Origin: Anniella stebbinsi
Lineage: Eukaryota > Chordata > Lepidosauria > Squamata > Anniellidae
NCBI GenBank assembly: GCA_029215795.1
Contig: JARDYH010000007.1
Coordinates: forward strand, 62,612,763-62,676,762
Length of the DNA stretch: 64,000 nucleotides
Reading direction: 5' to 3'
In this document: one piece after another, positions 1 through 11,426 of the stretch
Layout: every line of letters starts with the position of its first letter
Position numbering within the stretch: position 1 is the first letter of the stretch
Translations under genes and position numbers: made by a program
The notes under the pieces: model-generated
What the model was told of the DNA's origin: nothing
Databases searched by the model: none
Seen by the model: only the letters and a program-made list of their open reading frames with translations

Positions 1-18
1 CAGAGCCAGATCACACAA

Positions 19-51
<33 letters not shown>

Positions 52-420
52 TACTTATTTATCACCCGCCTCTCCCAACGGATCGAGGTGGGGAACAACA
101 CCAAACACAAGATACAAAAACTGATTAAAAGCACATAAAACCAATACATCATTAAAATACCAATAAAACACCAATAAAACACTTTAAAATTCATCTAGGT
201 AGGCCTGCCGGAAGAGATCAGTCTTTATAGATCTTTTAAATTCCTGAAGACTAGTAAGTTGGCGAATCTCTCCCGGCAGGTCATTCCACAATCTGGGAGC
301 GGCAGAAGAGAAGGTCCTCTGGGTAACGGTTGTCAGTCTAGTTCTTGTTGACTGTAATAAATTCTTTCCAGAGTACGCCAGGGGGGAAATCCATGCTGGC
401 CCTGGCATGGCTTGCTGTGT
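1..420 (-). mobile_element. LINE 3' fragment (L2/CR1-type) with (AAT)n tail
   Basis: Read on the minus strand, 184-408 gives a peptide of the kind that ends many L2/CR1-clade ORF2 proteins, with the pattern F-S-S-A-A-P-R-L-W-N-D-L-P followed by F-K-x-x-I-K-T-x-L-F-R-x-A. Downstream on that strand is an AT-rich 3' UTR with a CTCGATCCGTTGGGAGAGG-like block near 71-90, ending in an (AAT)n microsatellite at about 20-51. It is a truncated, dead copy. The same 3' end recurs on the plus strand near 15905-16035. Family name not resolved. Confidence 0.6.
20..51. repeat. (AAT)n microsatellite
   Basis: About ten AAT units at the 3' end of the adjacent minus-strand LINE fragment; it probably grew from that element's own tail repeats. 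Confidence 0.9.
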
Positions 421-1950
421 TGTGCGAACCCGGTGAGGGTGGCTTCTGGGTTAAGGATGTGTCCTGGGTGGCATGTTAAACGGCCACAAGCCAGCCTGGC
501 TGGGTCTGCGTGACAGGGCAAGCCTAGCTGGCGATGGCAGTTACGCAAAGCCCCCTCCCCTCCAGGCATTGTGGCGCATCCCCCCCCCCCCCCGCCTTGG
601 CCGTGCAAACCGACCTCCGCCCCCCCCTCCCGCCTGCGTCCCATGAAGGCCAACAGCCGGCCTCTCCCAGCAGCCCCAACTGCCCCAGAATTCTGCAGCC
701 GGAAGGTTCCGAATGCCGGGCAGCAGCTACCTCTGGTTTCATGCCTCCCCCCCTCCCCAATTGCCCTGGCACAGGCCCTCGAGCCAGCCATGGCTGTCTT
801 CGGGGGCTCCAGCGGCAGGCTGAAGGTTGGGTGAGTGGGGCTATGTGCGTGGGGCCGGAGCCAAGGCCGCCAGCCCCAGGGAAGGTGGGTGGGTGGGGCT
901 GGCGGCCTCAAGCTGAGCTCAGACAACCAAGTGGGCCAGCAGGGGAATATTTCTTTCATTACTTGTTTATGATATACCATTTCACATCACAACATTTCTA
1001 AGCGGTGTACATATATAATAAGATATAACAGTAAAGTTACAACTTTTTTTTTTTTAAGGTACAGAGCAGGGTTATGATCCAATACAAATCAGGGAAAATT
1101 TGTGTAAACAAGGACATTGTCAGAATGCTGAAAACGTTTAGTGAGCTCTGAAAGCCCAGTGCCTCCCAGTTGGAAAGGGGCAGTTCTGGCAAAGAGAGGG
1201 AGGACCAGGAATTTACCTATTTCCATGTCCGGGATGGGGGAGAGACTAGCATGCCAGAAGCTCCCTGCTGGGCCCGCTTACAAATAGGCCTCTGGGAAGG
1301 ACACACAGAGGGCTTCAAGTAAGTTAGCCGGCCGGGCCTGACTAGCATGTCTACTTAATTTATGTTGTCCAGCCCTTCTTACTCTGCGATTCAGTCCAAG
1401 GCTCCCACAGCAGCTCACAAGAATCAATCATTAGTCCTGGCCCTCAGGTTTACGATGTAAAAGATACGAGACACAAGGAAAGGGGGCGGGGAGGGAGGAG
1501 GAAACAAGCAGGAAGGTGGTGCTTGATTCCGTTGCCCAGGTGGATGTATTCAGTTTTTTAGCTATCCTGTTCCTCTTCCCATTCTTCTCTTCTGCAGTTT
1601 CTCTTCTTTTGAATTCAAGCTTAATCTGTTTCTTCTCCCGTCCCCTCAGGGTACGATTTTTCCTCACACATCCTTCTGGTGGTGGCTGTAAGAGGAAGGG
1701 GCCACCCTGGGAGCGGGTGGCAGGTCACCAGGTGATGCCTGCTCCTTCCATTCCAACAGGGCAGAGCCAATAAACACATCAGAATAATGTGTGTGTGTGT
1801 TTTAAATAAATAAATAACACTACATATGTTATTTGTCTTGCGCAATGCTAGGACATTTGTTTTTCAGCCACAACAATTTTGTAAATGGCCACTATTGATA
1901 ATGTGATTGGCACTTGGACTTTCTATATTTCATTTAAGCAGGGCTCTTCA
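420..1950. other. Non-genic stretch, no gene seen
   Basis: GC-rich, proline-codon-like DNA at 530-930 gives overlapping open frames on both strands but no recognisable protein. An AT-rich piece at 940-1130 with a poly-T tract looks like decayed LINE 3' end. No splice-bounded exon or RNA gene was recognised. Confidence 0.6.
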
Positions 1951-1959
1951 TTTCAGGAG

Positions 1960-3120
1960 ACCCCTGAGGCTGGATCAGACCCAGGGTCCATCTAGTCCTG
2001 CATTCTGTTCACACAGGGGCCAACCAGCTGCCCCTATGGGGGACCCACAAGGAGGACATGAGGGCAACAGCACTCTCCTGCCTATGTTCCCCAGCAACTG
2101 GTGTATGTAGGCTTACTGCCTCCGATACTGTAGGTAGCATACATCCTCAATTGATTTGTCCAAACGTTCTTTAAAGTCATCCAAATTGGTAGCTATACTA
2201 CTTGCGAAATGAATTTCCTAGTTTAACTCTGCACGGTGTGAAAAAGACCTTCCTTTTATCTGTCCTGAATCTCCCACCCATCAGCTTCATGGGATGATGA
2301 GCCCATTGGGTTCTAATATTATGAGGGAGAAAAATGTTTGCCTATCCACCTTCTCTGTACCATACATAATTTTGTACACTTCTAGTATGTCTCTCTTCAC
2401 TTGCTCTACACAGTTCCAGATGTCACTTTTGCTCAGAGTTGCTCCGGCCCCTTGATCATTTTATTTGTGCTTTTCTGCACTTTTTCCAACTCTACAATAT
2501 CCTTTTCTAGGCGCAGTGACCAGAACTGTACACAATATTCCAAGTGTGGTCGCACCATGGATTTATATAAAGGCAGCATGATATTGGCAGTTTCATTCCC
2601 GAAGCCTTTCCTTGTTGCCTTTTTCGCATTAGCCGCACGCTGGGTCAACATTGTCACTGAACTGTCCCCCACAACCCCAAGATCTCTTTCTTGATCAGTC
2701 ACTACTAACTCAGATCCCATCAGCGTAAATGTGGATTTGGGATTTTTTTGCCCCATCACTTTACACTTGCTAACATTGAACCGCATTTGCCATGTTGACG
2801 GCCATTCTCTCAGTTTGGAGAGGCGCTTTTTAACCACCCTAAATAAATTGGTGTCATCGGCAAACTTGGCCACCTCACTGCTCACTCCTAACTCCAGATC
2901 TTTTATGAACAAGTTGGAAGGTATTGGTCCTTGTCAGTACAGATCCCTGTGGGACCCTAAACCCTCCATTGAGGGAATTTGCAATTTGTTCTGCTTTCTG
3001 TTCTTTACGCACGTTCTACAAGAGGACCCTCTCCTCTTATTCCATGACTTCTAAATTTGTTCAGCAGTCCTTGGTGGGGGACTTTGTCCAGAGCTTTGTA
3101 GAAATCCAAATTCACAACTT
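1960..3120 (-). mobile_element. CR1 LINE fragment (reverse transcriptase and 3' end)
   Basis: On the minus strand the sequence encodes decayed CR1 reverse transcriptase. A D-F-x-K-A-L-D-K-V-P-H block lies near 3065-3120, then F-A-D-D-T-N-L and D-L-G-V-V motifs within 2433-2912, and then the L-E-Y-C-V-Q-F-W block typical of CR1. The 3' end at about 1965-2110 contains the squamate CR1 tail that reads, reversed, as a GATCAGACCCAGGGTCCATC block. Frameshifts and stops make it non-functional. Confidence 0.85.
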
Positions 3121-3240
3121 GTGGCCCATCAGACGTTTGGCCTAGAACCCCCATCATCCCCAGCCAGCATAGCCAATGGTGAGGCATCATTGGAGTTGTA
3201 GGCCAACTCATCTGGAGGGCCACAAGTTGCCCACCCGTGA
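3120..3240. mobile_element. hAT-type MITE fragment
   Basis: Contains the pairing blocks 'GTGGCCCATCAGACGTTTGG' and, further on, 'CATCTGGAGGGCCACAAG' around a GGAGTTGTAGGCC core. This is the same family as the better-preserved copy at 24977-25108. It abuts the end of the CR1 fragment. Confidence 0.5.
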
Positions 3241-3539
3241 AGTAGACCATATCCCACAAAAGCTCAGGCGATAACAAAACGCTTATTTTGCCCCCGACGC
3301 TTCAGCAATTGCACAACCTCCTGAGGTCTGTGATTGCACTGCAAGCCCCACAACGTTCTGCCAAAGAAAGACCTGGGTCTGGATGGTCCCTCCGTGCCTT
3401 GCCAACCTGGAGTTCCAATGGCCCAGGCGTTCCAGGAGGAAGGAGGTGCTTCTCTGCTGCTGGATCCAAATGTTCCTCCTAGACTGGTCTGGAGCTCTTT
3501 GGCCATTGCTGCTGCTCCTAGCTCTCCGCCTCCTCTGAC

Positions 3540-3716
3540 CTGGCCAGGGAGTCGGGGGCTCAGGGGTAGAGCACATGACTTGCATGCAGGAAGTCCCAAG
3601 TTGGATCCCCGGCAGCATCTCCAAGTAGGGCTAGTGGGAAACCCTGCCTCAAACCCTGGAGAGCCACAGCTGCCCGCCTGTGTCAGCAATACTGGGCTCA
3701 ACGGGCCCATGTTCTG
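3540..3716 (+). mobile_element. tRNA-derived SINE
   Basis: The head resembles a tRNA gene: an A-box-like GGGTAGAGCACATGACTTG segment, then a B-box-like GTTGGATCCC at about 3600. It is followed by the 'GGCAGCATCTCCAAG' and 'CCTGGAGAGCC' blocks shared with the copies near 26.55, 31.20 and 58.78 kb. Sauria/Squam-type SINE by general appearance; exact family not assigned. Confidence 0.65.
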
Positions 3717-3840
3717 ACCCATCCTAGTCCCATGCTGGCTTTCCCAGCTCTCGGATCCCTCCTGGGGAAGGGGTGGCTTTACACCGTGTATTTTCCACAG
3801 CCCAGAATACTCCACCTCCCCCGAGAGCCTGACCTCCAGC

Positions 3841-3870
3841 TTGTCTGCTTCCTTCTTGTCCTCTCTCCAG
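3841..3870 (+). promoter_or_regulatory. Possible splice acceptor upstream of globin Y ATG
   Basis: A pyrimidine-rich run ends in CTCTCTCCAG at 3870, only 19 nt before the globin Y ATG at 3890. This suggests that a separate non-coding 5' exon is spliced to the first coding exon. No TATA-like promoter was found in the adjacent sequence. Confidence 0.45.
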
Positions 3871-3889
3871 GACGGCCCTTTCAAGCCCC

Positions 3890-6800
3890 ATGGTGGAGCT
3901 GACGGAGTTGGATCAGCGGCACATCCGAGACATCTGGGAAAAGGTGTTTGACAACGCCGAGGAGAATGGCAGGCTCGTCGTCATCAGGTCAGGCAGGGCG
4001 ATGTCTCCCAGTGGGCTTCTCCTCGCCTTGCCTCTTTGTACCAGCGCCTCTCGGTCTCCTACAGGAGGCTGCAGCTGTGGCTGCACGCATGGGCATGTTT
4101 AGGGCGCCCTTGATCGCCCCTGAGAAGACAGTTAGCCCTGCAGACGGGGAGTAGGGTCGAGGCAGTGTACTTTGCTCCAGCCCCTCAGGGCTCTCCCTGC
4201 TTTTGAGAACTGCTTGGGCAGATGATGCTTCTGAGGACCTGTCTGGGTGAGATCAAGGCAGAGCCCTCAAGCTCACTGCCTCCTGACACAGGTGCTGAGG
4301 ACAGCTCCAGCTCCCTTTGCGTCCGGAACTGAGCGCTGAACTCTGAACTCATGGCTGGTGGTTCCCGGGACAGGAGCCCTGTGTAACAAAGCAGGCCTGG
4401 CGCTTTGCGTTCTCAGAATGACATCAAGGGCTTTTCTGCATGCGGCTTTTAACCCGCCACTTTATCAAGGCTCCTGCTTCTGGATTCTTTGCAAGATTAA
4501 GAATGGCTCTCTTACACGTGTTTTCCCCCAGTTGGGTTTCTGCCTTTCTATACGTTTCATTATACAACCACTAGGCGGCACTGTGTGTAGTGGAATTACG
4601 CAAATACACCAGGGGTTCATGCCATCATTTACAGAAATACCAGACTTCCCTCATTTGCAACAAAGCAGGGAGAGCCTTTCGTTACATGTAAAGGCTGCAG
4701 CTTCATGGAACCCGTACTGCTCTAGCACTCCCCAACCCAATGCTGACCCCGCCAAGCAAAGAATTTCCCAAAGAAGGGATATTGACTGGGAGATATCATG
4801 GCTGGCAGTGATGCTGTGCCGTGGTTTGTTCCTTTCACTAATCAGGGTCCCTTTAACCAGGGAAATCTCTGCATGGGTCTATGATAGCCTATGACAAAAT
4901 AATATTAGCCAAGTCTCCTCTTGTTCCAGGATGGCTTCTCTCTCTCCTTGCATTCCCTGCATTTCAAAAAGACACTCTCAAGAATGTCGTTATTGTTTTC
5001 ATGTCCTTATTCTGCACCTTCACAAAGCAAAGAGGCCAGCTGGGCCTAAATGCTGCTTCTGCAATTGAAGCTCTGCTCCGGCCCCAGCAGGGCTTCTAGC
5101 CCAAATTGAGACAGAATCAGTCTTGCTCAGTGTGGTTTTTGATGGCCCTTTGGCTGGATCTACACCAAGGAGGATATAGCGGTATGAAAGCGGTATATAA
5201 AAGGCAAGAGCCACGCGGCTGCTTTATAGCGGTATTGAAGTGCATGGACGACTGTTGGGGCTCATTGACACATGCCTTAGACCACTATATCCTGCTTGGT
5301 GTGGCTCCTGCCTTTTATATACCTCTTTCATACTGCTATATCCTGCTTGGTGCAGATCTCTCCCTAGAGTTGGACTCCTCCCAGCTCTCTCTGGATCATT
5401 TCCCTGCCGGAGTTCAGAAAGGGCCCAAGAGTGCCCTCACCAGGGAGCTGGGGTGGTGGTCTCTTGTATCCTGACCTTGCCCCAGAAGCAGGCGCACTTT
5501 AAAGCAGGGGATAAGGATGTTCCACATCTATGCTGGCCCTTGTATCTCTGGCACCAGTGTAAACAGAGCATGCCCCATCTCAGCCAGCACGGTCCGAGGG
5601 CCCCCACTCAGCCCCAGCATAAAAATGGGGCCTGGGGCCTTTCGAGTTGTTGTGTTACCCTGACGTAAGGCAAGTGCGACCTTTGGGGCATGACAGGAGG
5701 CTGATTGGCAGGAAGGGGCAGCTGATCAAGCCCAAGTTGTAGGGGGTAGGGGAAGAGGGGTAGCCGGCCAGCCAGCTCAAGAGAGAGCCCGTCAGGGAAC
5801 TTAATATGGGTGGGTATGGATTGGCAGCCAGAGGAGGAAGAGCCATTCAGCGCTGGAGAACAGATGGGCTGGCTCAGCCAGGCACATGCCCCCAGAGAGA
5901 CATGGTGGCACAATCCAGGCAGGAGCCGTGGGGTGTGCTCTTGGATGTAGGGCGGGACGGGGCAAAGGATGGCATTGCTGTATGTAGCCTGAAACAGTTG
6001 CCCATGGGATCAGCACAAAAGGGAAGGTGCAACCCTGAGCTGGTCCCAGCCGGGAATCCTTTTTTCCGGATGCAGATTCTTTGCAGATCACCCTGAAAGT
6101 AAGCAGTATTTCAAGACCATCCCAACGGAGGGGGACTTGCTGAACTATCCAGAGGTGGGCTTCCATGGCAGGAGGCTCATGGTGGCTCTGAATCAAATTA
6201 TTGAGAATATGAGCAACTGGAAGCAAGCCTACAAGCTCATCGAGCGCCTCGTGGACAGCCACAAGAACATGCACAACGTCCCATCTGGGATGTTCCAGGT
6301 ACTGGTGCCCAGCACAATATGTTGGGGGGAGGGGGAGGGCAGACACATGGCCCACCCTAAAAGACGTGGCTGACTGCTTAGCCTCGGGGCAGCCGGAATC
6401 CTTCCACTGGGGGTCTGCCCTCCTGGGAAAGAGGCTCGGAGCAGATGTGGACAGTTCTTGCTCGCCGGCTGCCAGCCTCCCCACAGGAGGGGATTCCTGC
6501 AGCTAGCCTCCAGCGCAGCCGGGGCCTTCCTGCCTTATCCCGCCAAAGGAAGTGGTTGGGCTCAAACCGAGGCCAGGCCCTGCCCCTCGCATGCTCCGCT
6601 CAGATGGGCAGAGCTGCTGGCAGCAAACCTACCAGAGCTGAGCCAGTATTGAGCCTCTGCAGCTCCCCCGGCCAGGCAGGCTGCCTGTGGCAAGTGCAGT
6701 CAGAAGGGGGGGGGGGCATATTCTGGACTGTGGCATGAAGGCTGCGCAGTCTGTGCACATGGTGTGTGTGTGTGGGGGGGGGTGGATGGTGAGGAGAGGC

Positions 6801-7080
6801 TTCTTCCCATCCTCAGAACAGCTCAGTCTTTGGCATCACCTTCCCGGATGCACAGACCTGGAGGGGTGTAATTAACCCTTGATGTCACGAAGCCCTGACT
6901 TCAAAGCACCCCCTGAAAAGCTTCTTCCTTGCCCAGTTTTTGTTTCAGGCCCTTCTCTGCACCTTCCAGGACATCCTGGGGACGGCGTTTACAGATGAGA
7001 TAAGATTCTCTTGGGAGAAGTTCTTTGAGGCTCTCAATGAAGAAATCAAAGCCGCTTATATTCGCCAGCATAAGCCCTAA
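3890..7080 (+). CDS. GBY: Globin Y (GbY), three exons, apparently intact
   Basis: Coding exons are 3890-3987, 6076-6298 and 6949-7080 (98, 223 and 132 nt), giving 150 aa. Introns are 2088 and 650 bp, have GT-AG ends, and sit at the usual globin positions (after B12 phase 2, and G7 phase 0). The protein is closer to cytoglobin than to haemoglobin: Phe45 (CD1), distal His63 (E7) and proximal His95 (F8), with the 32-residue E7-F8 spacing of cytoglobin. All haem-pocket residues are present, so a haem protein is expected. Globin Y is known from amphibians, reptiles and platypus next to the alpha-globin cluster; its function is unclear. It is transcribed towards alpha-A (convergent). An AATAAA follows at 7156-7161. 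An alternative name would be a cytoglobin-like globin, but the location argues for GbY. Confidence 0.9.
5157..5358. mobile_element. Palindromic MITE (GATCTACACCAA type) in globin Y intron 1
   Basis: Inverted ends: GATCTACACCAAGGAGGATA at the left, and the near-reverse complement TATCCTGCTTGGTGCAGATC at the right. Inner repeats (GCGGTAT / ATACTGC, TATAAAAGGCA / TGCCTTTTATA) extend the pairing. Shares its ends with 7208-7328 and 47028-47148. Confidence 0.6.
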
Positions 7081-7155
7081 TGAAGCAGCGGCTTCCTGAG
7101 GGCCACCCGCTCAGCCCGTCTCCCTGTCTTAGATTTCTATCGGCAGAATTCAAGA

Positions 7156-7161
7156 AATAAA
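7156..7161 (+). terminator. Globin Y polyadenylation signal
   Basis: AATAAA, 76 nt after the TAA stop at 7078-7080, fits a short 3' UTR. Confidence 0.75.
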
Positions 7162-7207
7162 GAGGCAGTGCCAGTAACGTGTGTTGGTATACAGTAGTAG
7201 CTGGCAG

Positions 7208-7328
7208 GATCTACACTGGTGCTTTAAAACAGTTTATAACAGTATTGACAACTGTTGGGACCCAGGACACACTCCACAGACAGTTTTCAAACCGTTTTCA
7301 AAATGTCATATCCTGCTTGGTGTAGATC
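7208..7328. mobile_element. Short palindromic MITE (GATCTACACC type)
   Basis: 121 bp with ends GATCTACAC and GTGTAGATC and paired inner blocks (AAAACAGTTTATAAC; GTTTTCAAACCGTTTTC). It has exactly the same length as the reverse-oriented copy at 47028-47148, which supports a mobile family. Confidence 0.65.
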
Positions 7329-7490
7329 TGGCCTCTGTCAGAGGTTTGCAAACTGCCTTTCGTCCCAAGACACCACAAGGCTGGGGCATCTTTTGGGTGC
7401 AAGCAGTTCCTTGAGGGAGAGGGCCAATTCCCCACATGTGCAGAAGAGTGTCCAGGGAGCCCGCAGCTGAGGGGAGCACATGAACAAAGC

Positions 7491-7810
7491 TAGGGTAACC
7501 ATACGAAAAGGAGGACAGGGCTCCTGTATCTTTAACAGTTGCATAGAAAAGGGAATTTCAGCAGGTGTCCTTTGTATGCATGCAGCACCTGGTGAAATTC
7601 CCTCTTCATCACACTAATTAAAGCTGCAGGAACCCTGCCCTCTTTTGTATCTGGTCATTCTAGTATAGCTCCTGCACCTTTAACTGTTGTGATGAAGAGG
7701 GAATTTCAACAGGCGCTGCATATATACAAATGACACCTGCTGAAATTCCCTTTTCTATGCAACTGCTAACGATACAGGAGCCTGGTCCTCCTTTCCATAG
7801 GATCACCCTA
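7491..7810. mobile_element. Palindromic hAT-type MITE, 320 bp
   Basis: Begins TAGGGTAACC and ends GGATCACCCTA. The two halves are inverted copies of each other (AGGAGGACAGGGCTCCTGTA pairs with ACAGGAGCCTGGTCCTCCTT; GGGAATTTCAGCAGGTGTC pairs with GACACCTGCTGAAATTCCC). Flanks AACAAAGC (7483-7490) and ACCAAAAC (7811-7818) are a decayed 8-bp target duplication. Same length as the copy at 10555-10874. Confidence 0.8.
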
Positions 7811-8189
7811 ACCAAAACCAGCATTGCATTTGGAGGGCAAAAGTCAGAGGCAGCCTTAGGACTGAGCTCACACACTTGGCACCTCCCTTGCAGGGCGAGC
7901 TGGTGGGAATGAAAGTGAAAGGGCCTGGTAACTTGCAGACTTTTAATTTGTCAACAGCTTGGTCTCCCATCATCATTATTGGACTCAGTTCTTCCACTGA
8001 ACCCAGAAGAGAAGAGAGTTTAAAGCCCCGCTGGAAACAATATTTTGAGGCCAAAAGCACTTTGAGTCCAAGGAGTTTTGTTCAGGGGCAATTGTTAAAC
8101 AAACTGATTGTCCGGAATGTATCAGGCTGTTGAAAGGACCAACGTCTCTTGGAAACACTCAAATGTCATAAAAGTCAGCATCAAATATT

Positions 8190-8252
8190 CAATGTTTTTA
8201 ATTTTGGTAAACCGCCCAGAGAGCTTTGGCTATGGGGCAGTATATAAATGTC

Positions 8253-8295
<43 letters not shown>

Positions 8296-8300
8296 TAAAT
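8190..8300 (+). mobile_element. LINE 3' end with (AAT)n tail
   Basis: The block TTGGTAAACCGCCCAGAGAGC followed by GGGCAGTATATAAATGTC and then (AAT)n at 8253-8294 is a typical LINE 3' terminus of reptile genomes. No coding sequence remains. Confidence 0.5.
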
Positions 8301-8592
8301 GTGGCAAAGCCTATGAGGCATAATAGCATACAGGAGTGCTGTGTGGCCTGTTCATACAGGACAGCAGTTCATTTCTCTTCCGGGCAGCCTGGCTGTGACC
8401 CTGCAAGGCAAAACAGCCACAGAGCGCCTGGCCTTTGCTGACAGAAAGCTTCCCTGTGTAGGGGGTGGAGAGAAGGGAAACCTGCCCCCTTGCTTGGGGT
8501 GGGGGAGAGTGCTGGACCAACACAGCCCCAACAAGATATAGCCTTCATACATGGCGAGGGGAGAAGGGGCTCCTTTAAGAGCATCAGAATAG

Positions 8593-9560
8593 CCCTGATG
8601 CTGGATCAGACCGAGAGTCCATCTAGTCCAGTACTCTGTTCAAACAGTGGCCAGCCAGCTGCCCCAATGGGAAACCCACAAGCAGCACCGTCCCACCCAT
8701 GTTCCCCAGCAACAGGTCTATATAGACTTACTGCCTCTGATCCTGGAGGTAGCACAGAGCCATCACGGCTAGTAGCCATTGGTAGTCTCCTCCTCCTCCA
8801 GGAATTCATCCAACCCCCTTTTATAGCCACCCAAGTTGGTGGCCATCGCTACACCTTGTGGTAGTGAATGCCATAGTTTAACTATGTGCTGTGTGAAGAA
8901 GTCCCTCATTCTATATGTCCTGAGTCTCCCCCCCATCTGCTTCATGGGATAATGACCCCATTGGTTTCTAGTATTATGGGAGAGGGAGAAAAAATGTCTC
9001 CCTCTCCACATTCTCCACACCATGCATGACTTTTGTACACCTCTATCGTGTCTCCCTGTTTCCAAGCTAAACAGTCCCAGCTGCTGTAGCCTCTTCCCTC
9101 ATAGGGGAGATGCTCCAAATTTAGGTGTGGTGACCAGAACGGCACATAGTATTCTACGTTTGGTCGCACAATGGATTTGTCTAAAGGCAGGATGATACTG
9201 GCAGAATTTTATTCTCAATTCCTTTCCTAATCGTGCCTGACATGGAGTTTGCCTTCTTTACAACGGCTGCATACTGGGTTGACATTTTCATGGAGCTGTC
9301 TGTCCACCGCAACCCCAAGATCTCTTTCTTGGTCAGTCGCTGCTAGCTCAGAGCCCATCAGGTGGTTATACTTGAAGTTGGAGTTTTGTTTTGTTTTGCC
9401 CCAAGGTGCATCACCTGACGCTTGCTACCAAGGAACCACACCTGCTGCCGTTGGGGTGCCCCCCCCTCTCTCACAGCTTAGAGAGATCCCTTTGGAGGGT
9501 CTCACAAACCCACTTGGCTTTCGCCACCTTCACCTTGGCCCCTTCATTGCTCACTCCTAA
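8593..9560 (-). mobile_element. CR1 LINE fragment, 3' half
   Basis: Same CR1 subfamily as 1960-3120. The reversed tail begins at about 8600 (GATCAGACCGAGAGTCCATC). The C-terminal R-M-R-D-F-F-T-Q and L-W-H-S-L-P-Q-G-V-A-M-A-T peptide falls within 8780-8930, and the E-Y-Y-V-P-F-W block near 9130-9150. Interrupted by many lesions. Confidence 0.8.
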
Positions 9561-9739
9561 TTCCTGGCCATGAATTCCTGCTTTCTGTATCATTGGGGGG
9601 GGGGGGGGCACTGCCCCTGCCAGCGTGAGTTGCTGCGCCTCCATTTCCCTGACAGGCCTCTGCTTCTCCCTTGCAATGGGTCGCTTGGGTAAGTTCCTTC
9701 CTGTCTCTTTGGTGCAACGTTTTCTCTTTTTCATGGCAT

Positions 9740-10500
9740 TATAGAACCAGCCTTTGCGCTTGTTTGTGGTTCCCTTTGCCCAGTTGTGCTATTCTCTTGC
9801 TTCGGGGGTTGGAGGGGTTATTGGCTCTTCCCATCCGATCTGGGAAGGCTGGGTGGCCCCTCGGGCTGGAGAGGGACTCACCTGTCCTGCGTACGTCGCA
9901 GGCCCCAGGGGGAGTCCGGGGCCAGAGCACAGCTCAGCCTCTACCTTTCCGCCGCTTCCGCTCCAGCTCAGCAGGGGGCGCCCATGCGAAGGGCCTGGAT
10001 CTGTCGGGCCGGACAACGGCTCATCTCCCCTCGGGCATCCCGACGACCAGGGAGCCACCCTGGCTGGAAGGGGCATTTATTGCAGGAGTGCAATGAACGG
10101 GCAGCACAGGGGTTGTTTCTTCTTTTAAAGAACCGTCATTGCGGCAGGATCCCGGGCAAGAGGGAGGGGGAGTGTTTAACCCTCTGCGGCAGCCGTGCTC
10201 CTCTTGGAAATGCCTCCCCTAAATCTGCAGGCTTCTTGGCTGGCTGCACCAAGCCCTAAACGGCCACAGGGTCTCCCTGGCAGCGCCGCCGCTGTATTCC
10301 CACGTCCTCCCTGCCCCCGCCTGACGCGCTGCCTGCCTCTATGCACGCTCCACGCGTAACGTTTTCCTTGCAGGTAAAGATGGCTACGGGTCGTAACGGT
10401 GATGTGGGCTCCCTCCAACATTTGCCATCATTTCAGACTGCGACCCCACCCCCCACCCCCCACCCCCGGTGCCAGGGTCAAAGGCCCTGAGGAGAACCCC
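9740..10500. other. GC-rich intergenic DNA, no gene seen
   Basis: Lies between globin Y and alpha-A. CpG-bearing, with a C-run near 10497-10508 and a (CCCCCAC)n-like stretch at about 10445-10470. Frames are open on both strands but match nothing I recognise, and no splice-bounded exons are evident. Confidence 0.5.
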
Positions 10501-10554
10501 CCCCCCCCAAGACTCCCAAAGGAAGGAGCTGGGCGCCGGGGCAGCCAACAAGAC

Positions 10555-10874
10555 TAGGGTGACCAGATAAAATCCAGGTCAGGGCTCATGTAACTTTAAC
10601 AGTTGTAGAGCAAAGGGAATTTCAGCCAGTGTCATTTGTATGCAATTAGTTCCTGATGAAATCCCCTCTTCATCACAACAGTTAAAGTTGCAGGGGCCCT
10701 GCCTTCTTTTGAATATGGCCACTCTAGTATAGTGCCTGCACTTTTAACTTTTGTGATGAAGAGGGAATTTCACCAGGAACTAATTGCATACAAATGAAAC
10801 TGGCTGAAATTCCCTTTTCTCTACGACTGTTAAAGTTACATGAGCCCTGACCTGGATTTTATCTGGTCAGCCTA
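10555..10874. mobile_element. Palindromic hAT-type MITE, 320 bp, perfect 8-bp TSD
   Basis: Starts TAGGGTGACCAGATAAAATC and ends GATTTTATCTGGTCAGCCTA, nearly perfect inverted ends. The whole element folds back on itself. It is flanked by an exact 8-bp direct repeat AACAAGAC at 10547-10554 and 10875-10882. The 8-bp duplication and the TAGGGTGACC-type terminus are hAT hallmarks. It is non-autonomous, with no transposase. It lies about 0.46 kb beyond the alpha-A polyadenylation signal. Confidence 0.88.
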
Positions 10875-11336
10875 AACAAGACTGGGGCAGGGCCATGCCC
10901 ACCTCCCGCCCCGCGTCTGCAGCTGGTTCCCAGTCATCCGTGCAGGACGCTCCTGAAAGACCCTTTCCGGGGTCTGACGCGGTCCTGAGTTCAAGGGACT
11001 GGAATGTGCAATTGCTGCCTACTACGGGATGCCTCCTGAGGAGCCACACGGGCGTTCCCATGGCCCAAGGCTAAGGCAGGGAGGCACGTGCGGGACAGAG
11101 ACCTTCTTTGCTAGAAGCAGAGGATGCGGGAGGGTGGCTTCTCATGCCATTTCCTTCCCGGAGGTGACCGAGGGCCAGAGGGGCGCCTGCCGGGGACGCT
11201 CGAAGCTAGGGCAGGCTCCCCCCATTTCAGCCGCTCGAAGCTGGGGCAGGCACTCCCCACTCCCCCGCCCCATTCCAGCCCCTCCCGCGGCCCAAAGAGA
11301 CGCCGGGACAGCAGCACTTTCGCGGCTAAGCGCATC

Positions 11337-11342
11337 TTTATT
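11337..11342 (-). terminator. Alpha-A globin polyadenylation signal
   Basis: TTTATT on the plus strand is AATAAA on the gene strand, about 85 nt after the stop codon, the normal size for an alpha-globin 3' UTR. Confidence 0.85.
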
Positions 11343-11426
11343 GCAGGCGGGGGAAGGAGAAAGGGGGCCGGAGGGGGCGAGCGGGGGGCGCTCCCCTGGC
11401 GCTCAGCCTCGCGGGTCTCCTCTGCT

